From NCBI GenBank assembly GCA_006503535.1, contig QYRS01000001.1:4092001-4156000 (forward strand): a stretch of 64,000 bases of DNA. Reading direction: 5' to 3'. The position numbers and the translations under genes were made by a program. The notes beneath the pieces are model-generated. The model was not told the origin of the DNA. It saw only the letters and a list, made by a program, of their open reading frames with translations, and did not search any database. Origin of the DNA: Arthrinium phaeospermum (taxonomy: Eukaryota > Ascomycota > Sordariomycetes > Amphisphaeriales > Apiosporaceae). Each line of letters opens with the position of its first letter. The stretch's first letter is position 1. Below are positions 11,016 through 23,653 of this stretch, one piece after another.

Positions 11016-12599
11016 ATGTCTTTCCGGGTCCTCATAAGCCGAGCTGGGTCAGCAGCTACGACGGCTTCTTCTCCCCTCCGATGCAGAATGCCTCTGAAAG
11101 CTAAGATCCTCGACCCTCGCATCGCATCGCGGGCCCAGGTACGTACGCGGGCGCAATAGTCGTTGTTTGCTGTAGAATCCATTGCTAATGCTTCCGGTAT
11201 ATAGATGTCTACCCGTGTGAATGAGGTCATCAAAGAGCTCCCCGGCGACGAACCCGAAGATGTCCTGTTCAACAACATGTACGGTCTGCGCACCGTCGAG
11301 CTCAACCGGCCGATGAAGTACAACGCCCTCAATGGATCGATGATTCGCAAGATCATCCCACGACTAGTGGAATGGGAGCGATCGGATATGGCAAATGTCG
11401 TCGTCATGAAGGGCGCGGGGCGGGCTCTCTGTGCAGGCGGCGATGTCGCTGAGCTTGCAAAGTTGAATCAGACAGGAATCGAAGGTCAGAAGAAGTCTGC
11501 GGAATACTTTGGCCTGGAATACAAGCTCGACCACTACATCGCTACGTATCAGAAGCCCTACATCTCCTTCATGGATGGTTTTACTATGGGTGGCGGCGTC
11601 GGTCTCAGCATCCACGCCCCCTTCCGAGTAGCTACCGAAAACACCGTTTTCGCCATGCCCGAGACGACGATTGGCTTCTTTCCCGACGTTGGCGCTTCGT
11701 TCTTTCTTCCCCGGATGGCTGGCTTTGTCGGCACATATCTTGCCTTGACGAGTGAGCAGCTCAATGGCGCAAATGCCTTCTACTCCGGAATCGCCACTCA
11801 CTACCTTCACTCGACGAGCTTGCCGATCCTCGAATCGCGTCTGGCCGAGCTTCGCTTCCGGGATTACGACAGCATGGAGATGAGGTTGAAGATCATCGAG
11901 ATGACCATTGAGGAGTACGCAACCGGTCTGCCCCCTCTGGACCGGGAGCCTATCATGCTGGGTGGCGAGATCCGCAAGGCTATCGATCGGTGCTTCAGCA
12001 AGCCGACTGTGCCGGAGATTATGGCTGCCCTGCAGCAGGAGCAGGGCCCCACCAAGGAGTGGGCAGAGAAGACGTTGGCTACCCTCCACGAGCGCTCACC
12101 GACTGCGGTACACGTGGCCCTTAGGCAGATGCAGGTCGGCCGTGAGTGGGACATTGTCGAAACCTTCCAGCGGGAGCACCAAATCGCTGCTCGCTTCATG
12201 CATCACCCCGACTTTGTCGAGGGCGTCACAGCACAGCTCGGGAAGCCGCGGAGGACACCTTCCTGGCAACCTGCCTCGCTCGAGGCTGTGCCGGCGGACG
12301 GTTCCATCTCGGAGCCTTTCTTCCAGACCGGCGGCCCCGGCATGCCCCGGCAGTGGGCGCCTATGGTGGAACGCGACACCTACAGCGAGTACCCGCACGC
12401 CTACGTCGGCAACCCTTCGGAGACGGAGGTCGAGCTCTTCGTGAAGAACAACAGAGCCACCCGCAGGCAGGTTGTGGAGGAGTTTGTGCAGAGGAAGCGA
12501 GGCCGACAAGGCATCAAGACCATCATTGAGGAGATCCTCGATCGGAAAACAATCAGAGACGAGGAGGGGGTCGTGTCATGGTCGGTCAGCCAGGAATAG
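11016..12599 (+). CDS. EHD3: 3-hydroxyisobutyryl-CoA hydrolase, mitochondrial
   Basis: Exons 11016-11138 and 11205-12599 (phase 0, 66-nt intron with GTACGT donor and ATATAG acceptor) give 505 residues. Exon 1 encodes an Arg/Ser/Ala-rich N-terminus (MSFRVLISRAGSAATTASS) that looks like a mitochondrial presequence. The crotonase fold follows. The oxyanion-hole segments are GRALCAGGDVAEL and GFTMGGGVGLS, and the conserved acidic block is MPETTIGFFPDVGASFFLPR. The C-terminal extension is typical of HIBCH, not of enoyl-CoA hydratase. It hydrolyses 3-hydroxyisobutyryl-CoA in valine catabolism. In yeast the family member also belongs to the mitoribosome; that second role is not inferable here. Confidence 0.93.
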
Positions 12600-14189
12600 A
12601 TGGAGATGATCTTAGCAACCGTCAAAAGAGAAAAAGAATTATCCTTTGTAAGATAAAAGGGGTAATCCAACGTGTATACTATCAGAGAAGCCACCGGGGA
12701 GTGGTTGGATGCTTGTAGACTAGTACACGTACACACATGTCGAATACCATATTGATGTCACGATAGCTTCTTGCTTCTTGTATAGGTATGGGAAATGTGC
12801 TCTATATTGAAACCACCCTTGCTCTGCAAATCAATGTTTATACCAACAGATTTTGTCATCAAATTGCTGATGCGTATATGTAGTACACCTTGGTCCAGCT
12901 ACGGAAGCTCGAAATGTAGATTTATGTTCTCACCGATGACTCGACTTGTTGGTTGATTGATGGATGGTGCGAGAAGAGGTGTGTGACGGTCGCAGTAGAT
13001 AGATAGGCGGGCGAACGAATAGACTTACATGATGAGACAGGGGTAAGGGGTGCAAGGTGTTCAGCAGATAACTTTGAGTCATGGTAGGAGATGCACGCTG
13101 TTAGATATGTGGGGCGTATGCCTGGTTTGGAAAAAGTATTTAAGAGGCATAGAGTGCCCCTCGTCAAGACGGAAACGGCAGCTGAAACCTGTCCCAGATC
13201 ACTGCGTCTTTTTGGTGGTGTGTTGGCTTGAGAATTGGTCGTCGATTTTCTCCCACTCCCTTTCGTGTGCTGACCTGCCACCGGCATTCGCTGGAGCATT
13301 TGTGAAGAGAAGCGCGCTAAAGTCCGGCCGTGCCCCTCCACCTATTGCATGAATACTCGGCCCCACTGAGCTACCGTTAGCGCCTCTTCGGGCTTGCTTG
13401 CCTGCCCACCGCCCACCGCTGCCACCTTGCTTTGCAGCAGCGTTGGCGCGTTCCAAGTTCTGGCAGCTCCCCCAGCTTGATGCTCGTACGCTCCGGTCCC
13501 CACTAAAATCCTCCCTCTGGCCAATGGCATGTCATTGAATCGGCAGCCCAGGCCTCAGGTACCTTTTTTTCAATTAAGCTGGACGTCACCAAAACGCGGG
13601 CTTTTCGTTCCAAACGCCTAGCAGTAACGCGTCTCGTGTGCCTCTCTTAGTTCCTGACGCGGTACCTGCACTTCACTAAAGAATCGTGCTGCCCACTTTG
13701 TACCTTCCGACCCAGCAACCAATTTGCTTCCCTTTACTGTACAATCTTTTGATGCAACTTCCTCACCTTCTTTCCTCTGTTTCTCGAGTTCATTGAACCC
13801 GTTCGTCTTTTCCACCCTTCCTCGAGGCCTGAGCTGCTTGTTCTGCGACATTTGTCCCCAAGGACAGATGCATCGCAATTAGAAGGGCACCTCTTGTCGG
13901 GTTTCTCCTGCCTCTCCATTTCTCGGCCTTCCCACACAATTCCTCGTTTCGTGCCTCTGGCCTGATTCCGCGTCCCACGTCCCCCGACGGAAGGAAGAGA
14001 CACACCTCTAACCACCACGCGTCACGACTCACGATCATGTCCACGAGGGATCTGAATACACATTGAACATTCTTCCAATTACACTCTCGTCGATTCGGAA
14101 ATTCCTCGGTGAATTCCCGACCTCGCAAATCATACGAGCCACCTTCCACTAGTCCAGGGTGACTTTCATCCCAGTCTCCCTCAGATAAG
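12600..14189. other. Long intergenic region upstream of the SPT21-like gene
   Basis: About 1.6 kb without a supportable gene. It is pyrimidine-rich from 13,380 to 14,150, consistent with a long promoter and 5' UTR. Several open frames of 60-150 codons lack any family character. Confidence 0.5.
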
Positions 14190-17100
14190 ATGGCCAACGT
14201 CAACAACGCCAACTGGGCTCCTACGCCCAATGAATCCAATGAATCCGGCATGCAAGTGAAGGCAATGGGCTGTACGAGGATAATCTTTTCTCACCGAGTA
14301 TGGAGCTATTGCTGACTATCTTACAGTGAAAGTCAACTACACTTTCGATAAGGACAGCGCAATGAACTGCCTGGCTCGCTGGGCTCCCATCCTGCACATT
14401 CAGACCATACCAATCGATGATAGGAACAGGATTGGCCTGGTCGACCTGCAGACATGCCTCAAGGCCGTCTACCACTACAGCCCGGAGCTGGCTGACGATA
14501 ATGACCGGGACTACACCATCTACGCCTTCGACTACTCGGAGCCGGATACTCCCTTGGTCGGCCAAGGTCTGCTTAGCCGGGCCATGCAGAACAACCAGGA
14601 AGGCAATCCTCAGTTCGTGACTGGCCGTGTCACAAAGAACATGCTAGCAATCTTTGGCAACGGCATCAGCGAGACCCTCGAGGTCAAGCTTAGGCTTACT
14701 GCCGTCTCTAGGGCTCCGCCACCAGCCCCAGCTCCCACTCCAGCGCCCGCCCAAACCCAAAATCAGATGCCTCATCAGATGCCACACCTTCATCGATCGG
14801 CATCGACCATGTCCGAGAATACCGAGTGGAACTCATACATGCAACATGGTACCAGCTACAACCAATCATCGAATAATCAAATGGCCTCTTCGCCCGGACT
14901 GGCACCAGCTCGCCCTTTCAACTCATCGTACGAGGCGAGGAACGACTACATCGGGCAGGGACAAAGCTTCCACACCGCCCCCAGCCAACCTGGAAGCCGA
15001 CCTGGAAGCCGGCCAGGCTCAGCTGAGCCAAACTTCCAACGTGCCAGTCCTATGATTATGGATGGACTGCCTCCGTCGGCTCCATCGACTCAGAACCAGA
15101 TACCACCTGATACGACAGGCCCGCCGAAGCCAGTCACTCTCGTCAGCAAGAATACATCCCGGCCCTCTTCGAGAGCATCCTCCAAAGCCCCCACGGGCAG
15201 GCCACGAGGCCGTCCTCGAAAGAAGCCTGCTGCCGTTGAAGGTAGTACCTCGGGTTATGAGGATGGTACCGATGCAGATGACGGACCTGGCCCTAGAAAG
15301 CGGGCCAAGATCACACAGGTTGAGCGAAGCAACAGCGCAACCTTTGGGTCTGCTCCCGACTCTCTTAGGGTTGCCGCCAGCACATCAGGCTCGATCCGCA
15401 ACTTTCGCCCTGTTGCCGCAGGCGGGGATGCTACGAACGGAGCACACTTGCAGGAAGTTCCGAGAGCGCCAACTCCAGTACCGGAACATCGATCCAAGAA
15501 CTTTCCTCTGTCGAGAACAGTGACCCAGAGTAATCTACGACAACAGTCTACGAACGCACAAGACCAATCCGGCTCGGTCTCGGGATCGTTTGCCGAGCTG
15601 AATCGATCCATGTCCCAGTCGCAAGATGCTCGCTCTCCAGTCGATTCTCTTGCACCTTCGCCAGCTCAAACGTACAGCGATGGACCCAGCCCTGCCGACA
15701 TTGGATCGTCTCCCCCTGTACCACGGTCACGTCTGTATAGCGCACAGTCAAGCCCTGCCCCTTCGAGTCCGATTTTACCTCCGATGCCAGTACCGCAGCC
15801 CGACTCCGGTTTCATGAGTGGTGGGTTCGAGGATCCTCGTTTGGATGAGGAGCAAACCACTAAACCGGCTACTGAAGCACCGCCAGCCCCCATCGTAGCG
15901 AAACCGAAGCCGAAGCGAAGCCGAGCCAAGAAGAAGCAGCAGCCTCCCAAATCCGACAACCTGGTCATGTTCAGCGAGACACCGGGACCGCCCGAGCTTC
16001 TACCCAGGACGTCTATATACAACCCCCCTCACCAAACAAACCGCAAGGCTACCGAGGCTCAAAAAGTCGTTCGGCCCCAGCAGGTTCCCATGTCGGAACC
16101 AAATCGAGTCCAGCCCTTTGAATTCACCCCCGTACCGGGTGAGGTCGAGCAAGGCAGTATGTCGCAGGAGGAGAGCGCAAGACAGTCTCAAACCCCTGTT
16201 CAGCCAGAGATGCACGAGCAACTGAGCCTCCACCCTCTTCCCGAGAGCATCGAGAGTACGGGCCTTCCTGTAGCTGCGGAACTCACTACGCCTACGGAGC
16301 ATCCCACAACCCAGGCAGCGTTGGTCCCCGAGGACGCTGTTTCGCCGACAATTGCAACTCCACAAGAGGAGATGAGTGACCTTGAGCGGGTGTTGATGGG
16401 CGACTTGAATGATGAGCACAACCTTATGGAGACAATGAGTCTGGATCTCACTCCTAGGCCCATGGGGGATCTCACTCCCAGAGCCATGGAGGGGTCTCAA
16501 GAGCGCGACACGGCCTGTAAGGTAGAGCGTGCCGATTGCTCGATGGAACCACCCTCATTTCCCAGGTCAAGCGTAGAGACGGCCGAGCCCGAACTCCCAC
16601 CGCCATCCGTACCAGCGAGCGACCCCGTGTTTCCTGTTTCAACGGTACAGACGGTCACTCAATCTGAGCCGCCTCACCCACAAACCGACATGGTTGGACC
16701 CATGGATTCCCGCTCGAACAAGAACTACGTGAAGAAACAGGCCATCAAGCAAAAGCTGGAAGATGCGATTGCAAAGGGCCAAACGCCGCCGTTTTGTACC
16801 AACTGCGGGGCCGTCCAGACGCCAACATGGCGTAAGATTTGGAAACAGGAACATCAGGGTGTTCCTGAATACCACGAATACTCAGAAAAAGCCGGCTGTG
16901 TCACGGCGATCAATATCCTCGAGAGAAGCGAGGATGGCCGGCCCGTCCGTTACGAGATGGTCAAGAAGGCCTTGGCTCCTAGTGAGAACAAGGCTCACTG
17001 GAGAGAGGTGCTTTTGTGTAACCCATGTGGCATATGGTTCTCAAAGTGGAAAGTCCCAAGACCTGCAGAAAAGTGGGATAAGGACCAGGATCGCTTGTCC

Positions 17101-18168
17101 CAAGTACGGAAGAAGAGACCTACCGGGGGCCAAGGGGGTCGATCCAAGAAATCGCGTTCTAAGAGCGATGGCCAGATGAACCTGACTTCGGACGCTGCCC
17201 TCCCAACCGATCCATTGGGACCAACTGAGGATGCCGACGACGCCGTTGTCCTGATAACTGAGCAGGCTGTGCCAAGCGGGGTGACGCAACAGACGTCAAA
17301 CTCAAAGGGCCCTGGGTCTAGTCACTCACAAGGATCTAATCACTCGAAGGGCCGTGGTACACCCGGTAGCCCCATTGCTGTCGACGATGGTGAGCTGGGC
17401 GCTACACGCCGCCTCCTATTCCCGTCGCCTAGGAAGGATGGACAGCACAAGGTGTTGGGCGAGGTCGCTATTAACGTCGTCCAAGGTCTGCCCGAGGCCG
17501 GTGTTTCCAAGAATCAGGAAGGAGAAGCGGAAAAGGAAAATAATGCGCTCGCTGCACACGATAACAGCGACGATATGGTCGGCCTCTTCGGCACTCCTGT
17601 CCGCCCATCCACGCCACCTCCCAAGTCGGGGAACCAGGGCCCATTCAAGACGCCCACGGCTGCTACTCCTAGCCATCGACCGATCACTAGAAGTGTGACG
17701 AAGTCGATCCGCTCGTCGAGGTCATTGCATAGGACGATGCAGTCGCCCAGCCAGGCGGCAAACTCGCTGCTGCAACTGCAGCGCACACCCACGAGGACTC
17801 CTCGGTCTACACAGCGCCGTTCCCCCAAGGCCCAGATGCCAGGAACCGTGCCTGCGCACCTCATGCTAGAAGAGTTGGGCCCTTTCAGCTCACCGTTTAC
17901 CAAGTCGATCAATCAGCTCCTTACCGAAGCCAATGACTTCATGGCCCCTCCAGCTGGCGACGGCGGATTCAATCTTGATTTGAACCATCTGTCACACGAA
18001 GGCGATGGCCATTTGCTGGGAGGCGGTCGATTCGACTTCAGCCAATTCCTCAGCACCGATGGTGCGATGCCCAGCTCGCCTCCGACGATGCCGCACATAC
18101 TTAGTTCGTTCGGTGGTCACCTGGGTGAGGACGACAGCGGTGACTTGTGGAGGCTGGACACCATGTAA
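14190..18168 (+). CDS. SPT21/Ams2-like chromatin and histone-gene regulator with GATA-like finger
   Basis: Exons 14190-14271 and 14327-18168 (55-nt intron, GTACGA / TTACAG, Leu codon split) give 1,307 residues. The N-terminus (about 25-140, from LKVNYTFDKDSA to the VTKNMLAIFGNG and LEVKLRL blocks) matches the Ams2/SPT21 N-terminal domain. The centre is disordered, rich in Ser and Pro, with an AT-hook-like block (TGRPRGRPRKKP) near residue 315. A GATA-like zinc site uses C851-x2-C854 and C925-x2-C928, separated by about 70 residues instead of the usual 17-18. Spt21 and Ams2 activate histone gene transcription and silencing in yeasts. By analogy this is a nuclear regulator of histone expression; DNA binding is inferred. 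The C-terminal 150 residues contain further conserved-looking blocks (TPTRTPRST, GPFSSPFTKSINQLL). Confidence 0.87.
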
Positions 18169-19493
18169 AGCTGAATCGGCGACGTCCGACCTTGCGGGGA
18201 AGGTTACATGGGAAAGGATGATATCCTGTGTATGTGCAGAAAGTACTGTTACGATAATGACGAACCAAGCGAGTGTCGGTTATTTCTTTTTTTCGAATGG
18301 GGGTAAAAAAAGGGAGCTCCTTTTTCTGTGTCACGACGCTCACGACGGCACTGCCACTTGTTGGCCTGGCTTGTCGAGTCGGATCTGAGCGTGGTCTTTT
18401 GAGCGTTTTGATTTTGAGAGGGCATTCTGGAAGTCCCATGTGTTGTTATATTTTGTGGCAACAACGATACCCGTAGCAATAGAGAATCATGTAATTGTTT
18501 TTTAATACATCCTCCTTGGTGTTTCTAAATTGATGTGTATTCCATCCAGTGACATTCTCGCGAGTCATTGGTTCGTACCTCGGTGACCAGTGTTGGGCAG
18601 AGCCCATGAGACCAATGCTATAGACACAAGCCAAAGAGCTCTGGCCTCTCCAGAGTATATAGGTGGTTGTGTGGACTTGTCACTGGGACGTTGATGAATG
18701 AAGCCCGAGGCAAGATAGATTTGGTAGCGAGACCTTTTTTTCTTCCTTTTTCAATGCTGTCCATTTCTTGGATGCGGCACAGCACGAGGTGCCCGGATGG
18801 ACGACCCGGGCTGGATGTGTCGCAATAATGCCGAGCCGCATGGAAAACCAGGCGAGGTGCCATGCGGCACAGCACCCAGACCAACAAAGACCGTGGAGCA
18901 TCCCCGGTTTATTTCTGTATACCCTGACTACTTCTCCTCCACAACCGTATCTGGACTCAACGCCTTTCCATTGTCTCTCAAGTCATGGTACGCTTCCCTT
19001 AACCGCCTCCCCGAGGCGGGAAATGCCTTTGAGAAGCTGCTGATAGGCTTCAGTGATGGTGTTCATACGGCACACGGCATGGAAATATTGGGTCGCACGA
19101 TATCCTAACAAGAAAAAGCGTGGCCGAGATGATGCCGTGTATACCTTTTCTTCCCACCCATCGTATCATAGTTCTATGCCTCTTGAGTTATGGGACGTTT
19201 CCCTATACGCTCGAGGGCCAGAACTTGCTCGTGACAGGGCGGGTTTGGTCGGGCAAACATGGTTTATGGAGTCAGACCTCTAATACGGGAGGAGACTTCC
19301 GGAGTAGGCATGCCTTCGCCGACCATGCGACTGAAGTTCGATAGCTAGGTAGAGGTATATATAGCCATCAGTTTCTCTCACATCTGTCGACTTCGTTTTC
19401 CTGTGTCTACCATCCTCACGAAGCCATACACACACACACACTACCGATCGATATCCTATCTTTCACACATTCTCAAACATATCTCTACACAGG
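18169..19493. other. Intergenic
   Basis: 1.3 kb. A CA-dinucleotide run lies near 19,429-19,441 just upstream of the next gene, in a C/T-rich 5' leader. No other feature is seen. Confidence 0.5.
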
Positions 19494-20296
19494 ATGCGTT
19501 TTACAGGAATCCCCGCCGCCGCCGCCGCTTTGGCAGGCACAGTGATCGCGTACGTGCCAGCCCCAAACTCCCATATTCCCGACCCTCGCCCGTCAGCGGA
19601 CTAGCAGACTAACGATTCTACAGGCCGGTGCAGCAAAGGTAGCCCCCATCCCAGGCTACGGCATCGAGGAGATCCAATGGAACATCGAAGTCGCCCCCGG
19701 CCGGATGGAGCGCCTCAACGGCACCGCCCAAGAAGTCGCCGCCCTCGCCAAGCAGATCAACCCGGACTTCGTGGTCCCCGAGGCCGATCCGCAGGAAGCA
19801 GCAGCCGCCAGCGCGATCCCTCGGCGTCGTGCGGCTGCCGCTGCCGCTGGAACAGGAAACTCCACCGCCGTGCTGGCCAAGCGGAACCACTTCCTGTGCG
19901 ATATCTTTGAGGGGGCAAAGTGCGACATTAATTACGTCGATAACGATATCAAGTACCTCCGGGGCCTGAAAGGCGGCCCTACACAAGGCCCGGGGCCCTC
20001 CAACTGCGGCCGGGTCAGTTGCGAGCGAGGCGCATCCATTTGGATCTGCAACGACGTGAGTAGAAGGATCCCCAGCCGCTCCAATGTAACGGCAAAGCTG
20101 ACTGACACGCCACCTTACTCCCTAGGCACCATACACTCATTATTTCGATAGTTGGCACTGGATCGCCGACAGTGCTTCGGCCATCGTAGAAAAGTGTTTC
20201 ACGCAACCCTACATGTTTGAAGTCAAAATTAGGTCCGACGGTCAGGTCTTTGAAGACGGCGATTGGAACGTCATGGTCCGATTCGATATTTGCTAG
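19494..20296 (+). CDS. Small secreted cysteine-containing protein, function unknown
   Basis: Proposed exons are 19494-19553, 19624-20055 and 20126-20296, giving 220 residues. Exon 1 encodes a signal peptide (MRFTGIPAAAAALAGTVIA). The mature part has an Ala-rich linker and then a domain from about residue 95. That domain contains spaced Cys residues (CDIFEGAKC, NCGRVSCERGASIWICND, IVEKC, final Cys) and the pattern DGDWNVMVRFDIC. This layout recurs in small secreted proteins of many fungi; I know no function. The second intron (GTGAGT, CCTAG) is clean. The first is not. The best donor, GTACGT at 19550, gives VIAAPVQQ and then a stop at 19640, while the weak donor GTGCCA at 19554 keeps the frame. 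Either a weak donor is used or one base is missing near 19,636. Confidence 0.7.
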
Positions 20297-20708
20297 AACG
20301 TCAAACAAGGAGCACATCTCCAAAACCGATCAGCCTAGGTTCTTCTCGCTGGAAAGTGAGCTGCCAATCATACGTGGTCGCCGGCTGGGTCGACCGATAC
20401 GCCCTTTGGTGCTTAAACGGTATTCCTTATCATCAAATCAAACCGGACAGAAACATGAGATGCAGATAGAAGTTTGGGTGGCACTTTATGAAAATCCATG
20501 CCCATAATCCCTCTATATCCAAAAGCAACACCTTGCTATTCAAACCCCAGACGTCTAGTAGGGACAAGATTGCTGCAAACTCCGAGCCCAATGCTATATA
20601 AATCCATCTATCCCGCCGACCAAAGGGGGACGGGAGGTTTCCCTTCCCTTTTTTGTTTCGCTAATGATTAAATACATTGACTGATACATCATCCTACCCC
20701 ATCTATGT
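20297..20708. other. Intergenic (convergent)
   Basis: 3' regions of the secreted protein gene and the CSC1-like gene. No feature is seen. Confidence 0.5.
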
Positions 20709-23653
20709 CTATAATAAGGGACTGTTGGACGTGGTACGACCCAGATGCGGCGCGTCAGACGGCGTCGGGCGACCTGTGCCCATCATCGACTCCTCCGATT
20801 CGGACCGCGCAAGCGGGCTGCGCCCGGGGGTCCCAGAACCTGTGGGGGCAGCGAAGTAGCCTGCCGGATAGGTCATACCATTCATTTCACCATCGGGTGT
20901 AGAAGCGGCTGTTTTGTCCGAATCATAGCCAGACTGCTGTTTGAAGTACGACGGTGCGGGAGAGCCCGAACGCATACCGCTTGGGGTACCCGCGCGCGAA
21001 GAGTCTGCGATGGACTTGCTGTATATGCTGCCGCTGTCGCCCGCTTCGTCACGGAATTCGGCGCGGTTCTTGAAGTGCTCGTAGTCCATCTGAGAGTCAC
21101 TGACGAGCTCGAACGGCGCGGCAGATCCGCCCATCTGACCAGGCTTGGGCTTGGCCATGTTTTGCATCCGGTATGAGTCGCCGTAGCCGGTGTCATGGTC
21201 GAGGCCTGTGTCTAGGTGGCCATGGTAGATATCCTTAAGGATGTGCTGGGCTCGGGAATGAACCATGGGGACCATAAGCTTTCGGTAGAGGGCCGGATGG
21301 CCGAAGCGCGTGCCCACCTTCTCGCCCTTTTGTCTCTCGTGGACATTATCGTCACTCATCTTCTTCTTGTCGGCCTTGCTGTAGTAGGTCTGATCATCGT
21401 CGAACGTCTTCATGCAGTAGATCTTGAAACCGCCCAGTACGAGAAGCAACGGCAGCATCAGGTAGAGTTGGACGTAAGAGTCTCTTCTAGCATAAACGAA
21501 AATCGCCGCAAGGATGTTGGCAAGCAAAGTCGCACTGAGAACTCGGTTGAAGATCATGCGCCAAAATTCACCCCCCGACTCGTGTTTGGTAACAAAGACA
21601 TACATGAGCAGATACTTCTTCATGTACGCATCCATGGCGAAGTAAAAAGCAGTAACTGGGAGGACCAACGGCTGGAACGGAGCGAACACCAGCGCAATGG
21701 TGATGTAGAAGAGGAAGTTGTTGTAGTACGAGGCGTAGTCGAAAGGAGGTGGCGCGGTGAGCTCAATCAATTCCCGTGGGGTCGGACTCAAAAGTTTACG
21801 CGACAGCCATCCCTTGGCCAGTTTGGAAAGCTGGGAAATGTCCAGTGCCGCGCCGAAATTGCGCTGGAGCAAATAGTTCAGCCAAAAGGGCGACACATCG
21901 CAAATGGCAGCCATGAGGTTGTTGCCAGGGTTCGTATCCTTGAAAGCAGTCCAGGCATCGGTGTGGTTAATTTGCTGTGTACGAAATACAGCCAAGCCAA
22001 ATTTCCATCCAGCTGAGAAGAGGGAGAATACAAAGAGATTGTTGAAAACAAAAAAGATGTAGAGCTTGTGGGTGACATGTCGTTCGCGTTCTGTCTTGGA
22101 GTAGTTCCCGGCATAGATCGAGAGGCGGCGGAAAATGGTGGGCAGCACCAGATAGAACAACGTCGTGACAAGTGGTGCGAGGATACCTTGAAGGGCACCC
22201 CAAAACCGAGGGTTGGCGGCGAGCTGGGTCTGGAAAGCCGGCCACAACGCACCCAACTTGGACAAATCGGCCAGGAAAATGGCTATGAGGGCGTTAGGAA
22301 TGGTCCAAATAGCTGTCAGAACCCCGACCCAGACGTTGTTCATGAAGTTCCTCCAGTTCCGAGTCTTCTTGTCAAGCGGGAGATTCTTCCAAATCAAGTC
22401 GCTTGGCTTAGGAGCAAGACGGAGGGTTGCTCCATGAGGATGCTTGTTCCTGGCGGCGTATGCCATCTCGTGGGCCTGGTTGATGTTCGGAAAGCTGGCG
22501 AATCCGTACGGAAGCACTTCCCGGTTTCCAACCGACTTTCTCGCCTCATGGATTTTGGTTGTGAGCTTTTCGATCCGGGAGGTGAGGTAGTTGATCGCAT
22601 CTACTTTGGAGCCAGGGGCAAAGGCTTCGTCACCCTTCTGCGCCTTGCACATAGGTCGCTTAGCCGGCAACTTGTCTGGATTCTTCAGATACTTGGAGAG
22701 TATCGCTTCCAAGTCCCGGACCGCCTCTTCGTGCTTTTCAATGAGTTCCGGGAGCCCTTTGATACTGTGGGCAATGATGCCAGTTGGGTCTCCTGATGTA
22801 TCGACTTCATCCACTAGTCTCGCAACGCCTTCGTCAGTGCGGTACGACTTTGCGATATCAACAACCTATTTAATGTTAGCACTAGGTATAAAGCGCGCTA
22901 GGATGAGTCTTGGTATATAGTGAATGATGGCGAGGCCCTAGCTCAAGAGATACATACCATGAGTGTCCGGGAGAAAAGGCTGCTCTGGTATTCAGCGCTT
23001 TCAAAATACTCGCGGCGAATACGAGTCACAACCCGATAGCTTGACCACAAGAAGAAGCAGATGACGATGTCAAAGACATACGTGACGACAACGTGCACCC
23101 AAACTGGCTTTCCGTTTAGGTTGTAGGGCGAAAACTTCGCGAAGGCGCCTTGAGGGGGGTCCTTAGCTTTGCCGTTCTCGATGATGTTGAGAGGAAGGTA
23201 GACACCGCAGCCGATAACGGATAGAACGATCATGATGTTGCGAGACATCCTGATGAAGCGGAGAAAGACGGTGGCATCTTGACCAATCTTCTCCACGAGC
23301 ACTTGTTCTTTCGTCTTCATGATCGGGCCCACCCAGCCAAAGACGCCGTTTGTGAGTGGTGGGGGAGCATGCTTCTCGCTTTTGGAGTGCTTCAGTCTAG
23401 GGGCATAGACGGTCCTGTTGTATGGCCGCAAAAGACAAAACAGGAGAGCAAATAAAGCAGCTGCACCTATGGAATAACCGAAGGAAGACCAAAACGCGTT
23501 GGCCGTTAACTTTGGCTGCGGTCAGCGGGAATGTTATAGAGATATTGAGAGATACAAAGGACGCACCTCTGTATTAAAAGGATCCTGGAGATACTGAAGC
23601 ATGTCATTGACGCCCTCACGGGGTCGTATCACAGATACCGATGTGCCCGCCAT
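20709..23653 (-). CDS. CSC1: CSC1/OSCA/TMEM63-type osmosensitive cation channel
   Basis: Exons 23653-23567, 23515-22958 and 22865-20709 (all phase 0; introns 51 and 92 nt) give 933 residues. The order is that of the DUF221/RSN1_7TM family. There is an N-terminal membrane segment around residues 35-60 and then a pair of helices near 110-190. A cytosolic region follows (about 220-400, including SFPNINQAHEMAYAARNKHP). The channel core has many hydrophobic segments from about 400 to 720 (for example LTAIWTIPNALIAIFLADLS and GILAPLVTTLFYLVLPTIF). The tail is disordered and rich in Ser and Gly. Family members are calcium-permeable channels opened by hyperosmotic or mechanical stress at the plasma membrane. 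Yeast RSN1 and PHM7 are alternative orthologues; the exact subgroup is not resolved. Confidence 0.93.

Noticed and set aside
11364..12089. 241-codon minus-strand frame
   Set aside because: Antisense to the 3-hydroxyisobutyryl-CoA hydrolase.
13342..13380. tRNA A-box-like string TAGCTCAGTGG on the minus strand
   Set aside because: No matching B box, anticodon stem or acceptor pairing downstream.
21216..22016. 266-codon plus-strand frame
   Set aside because: Antisense to the CSC1-like channel; no domain.
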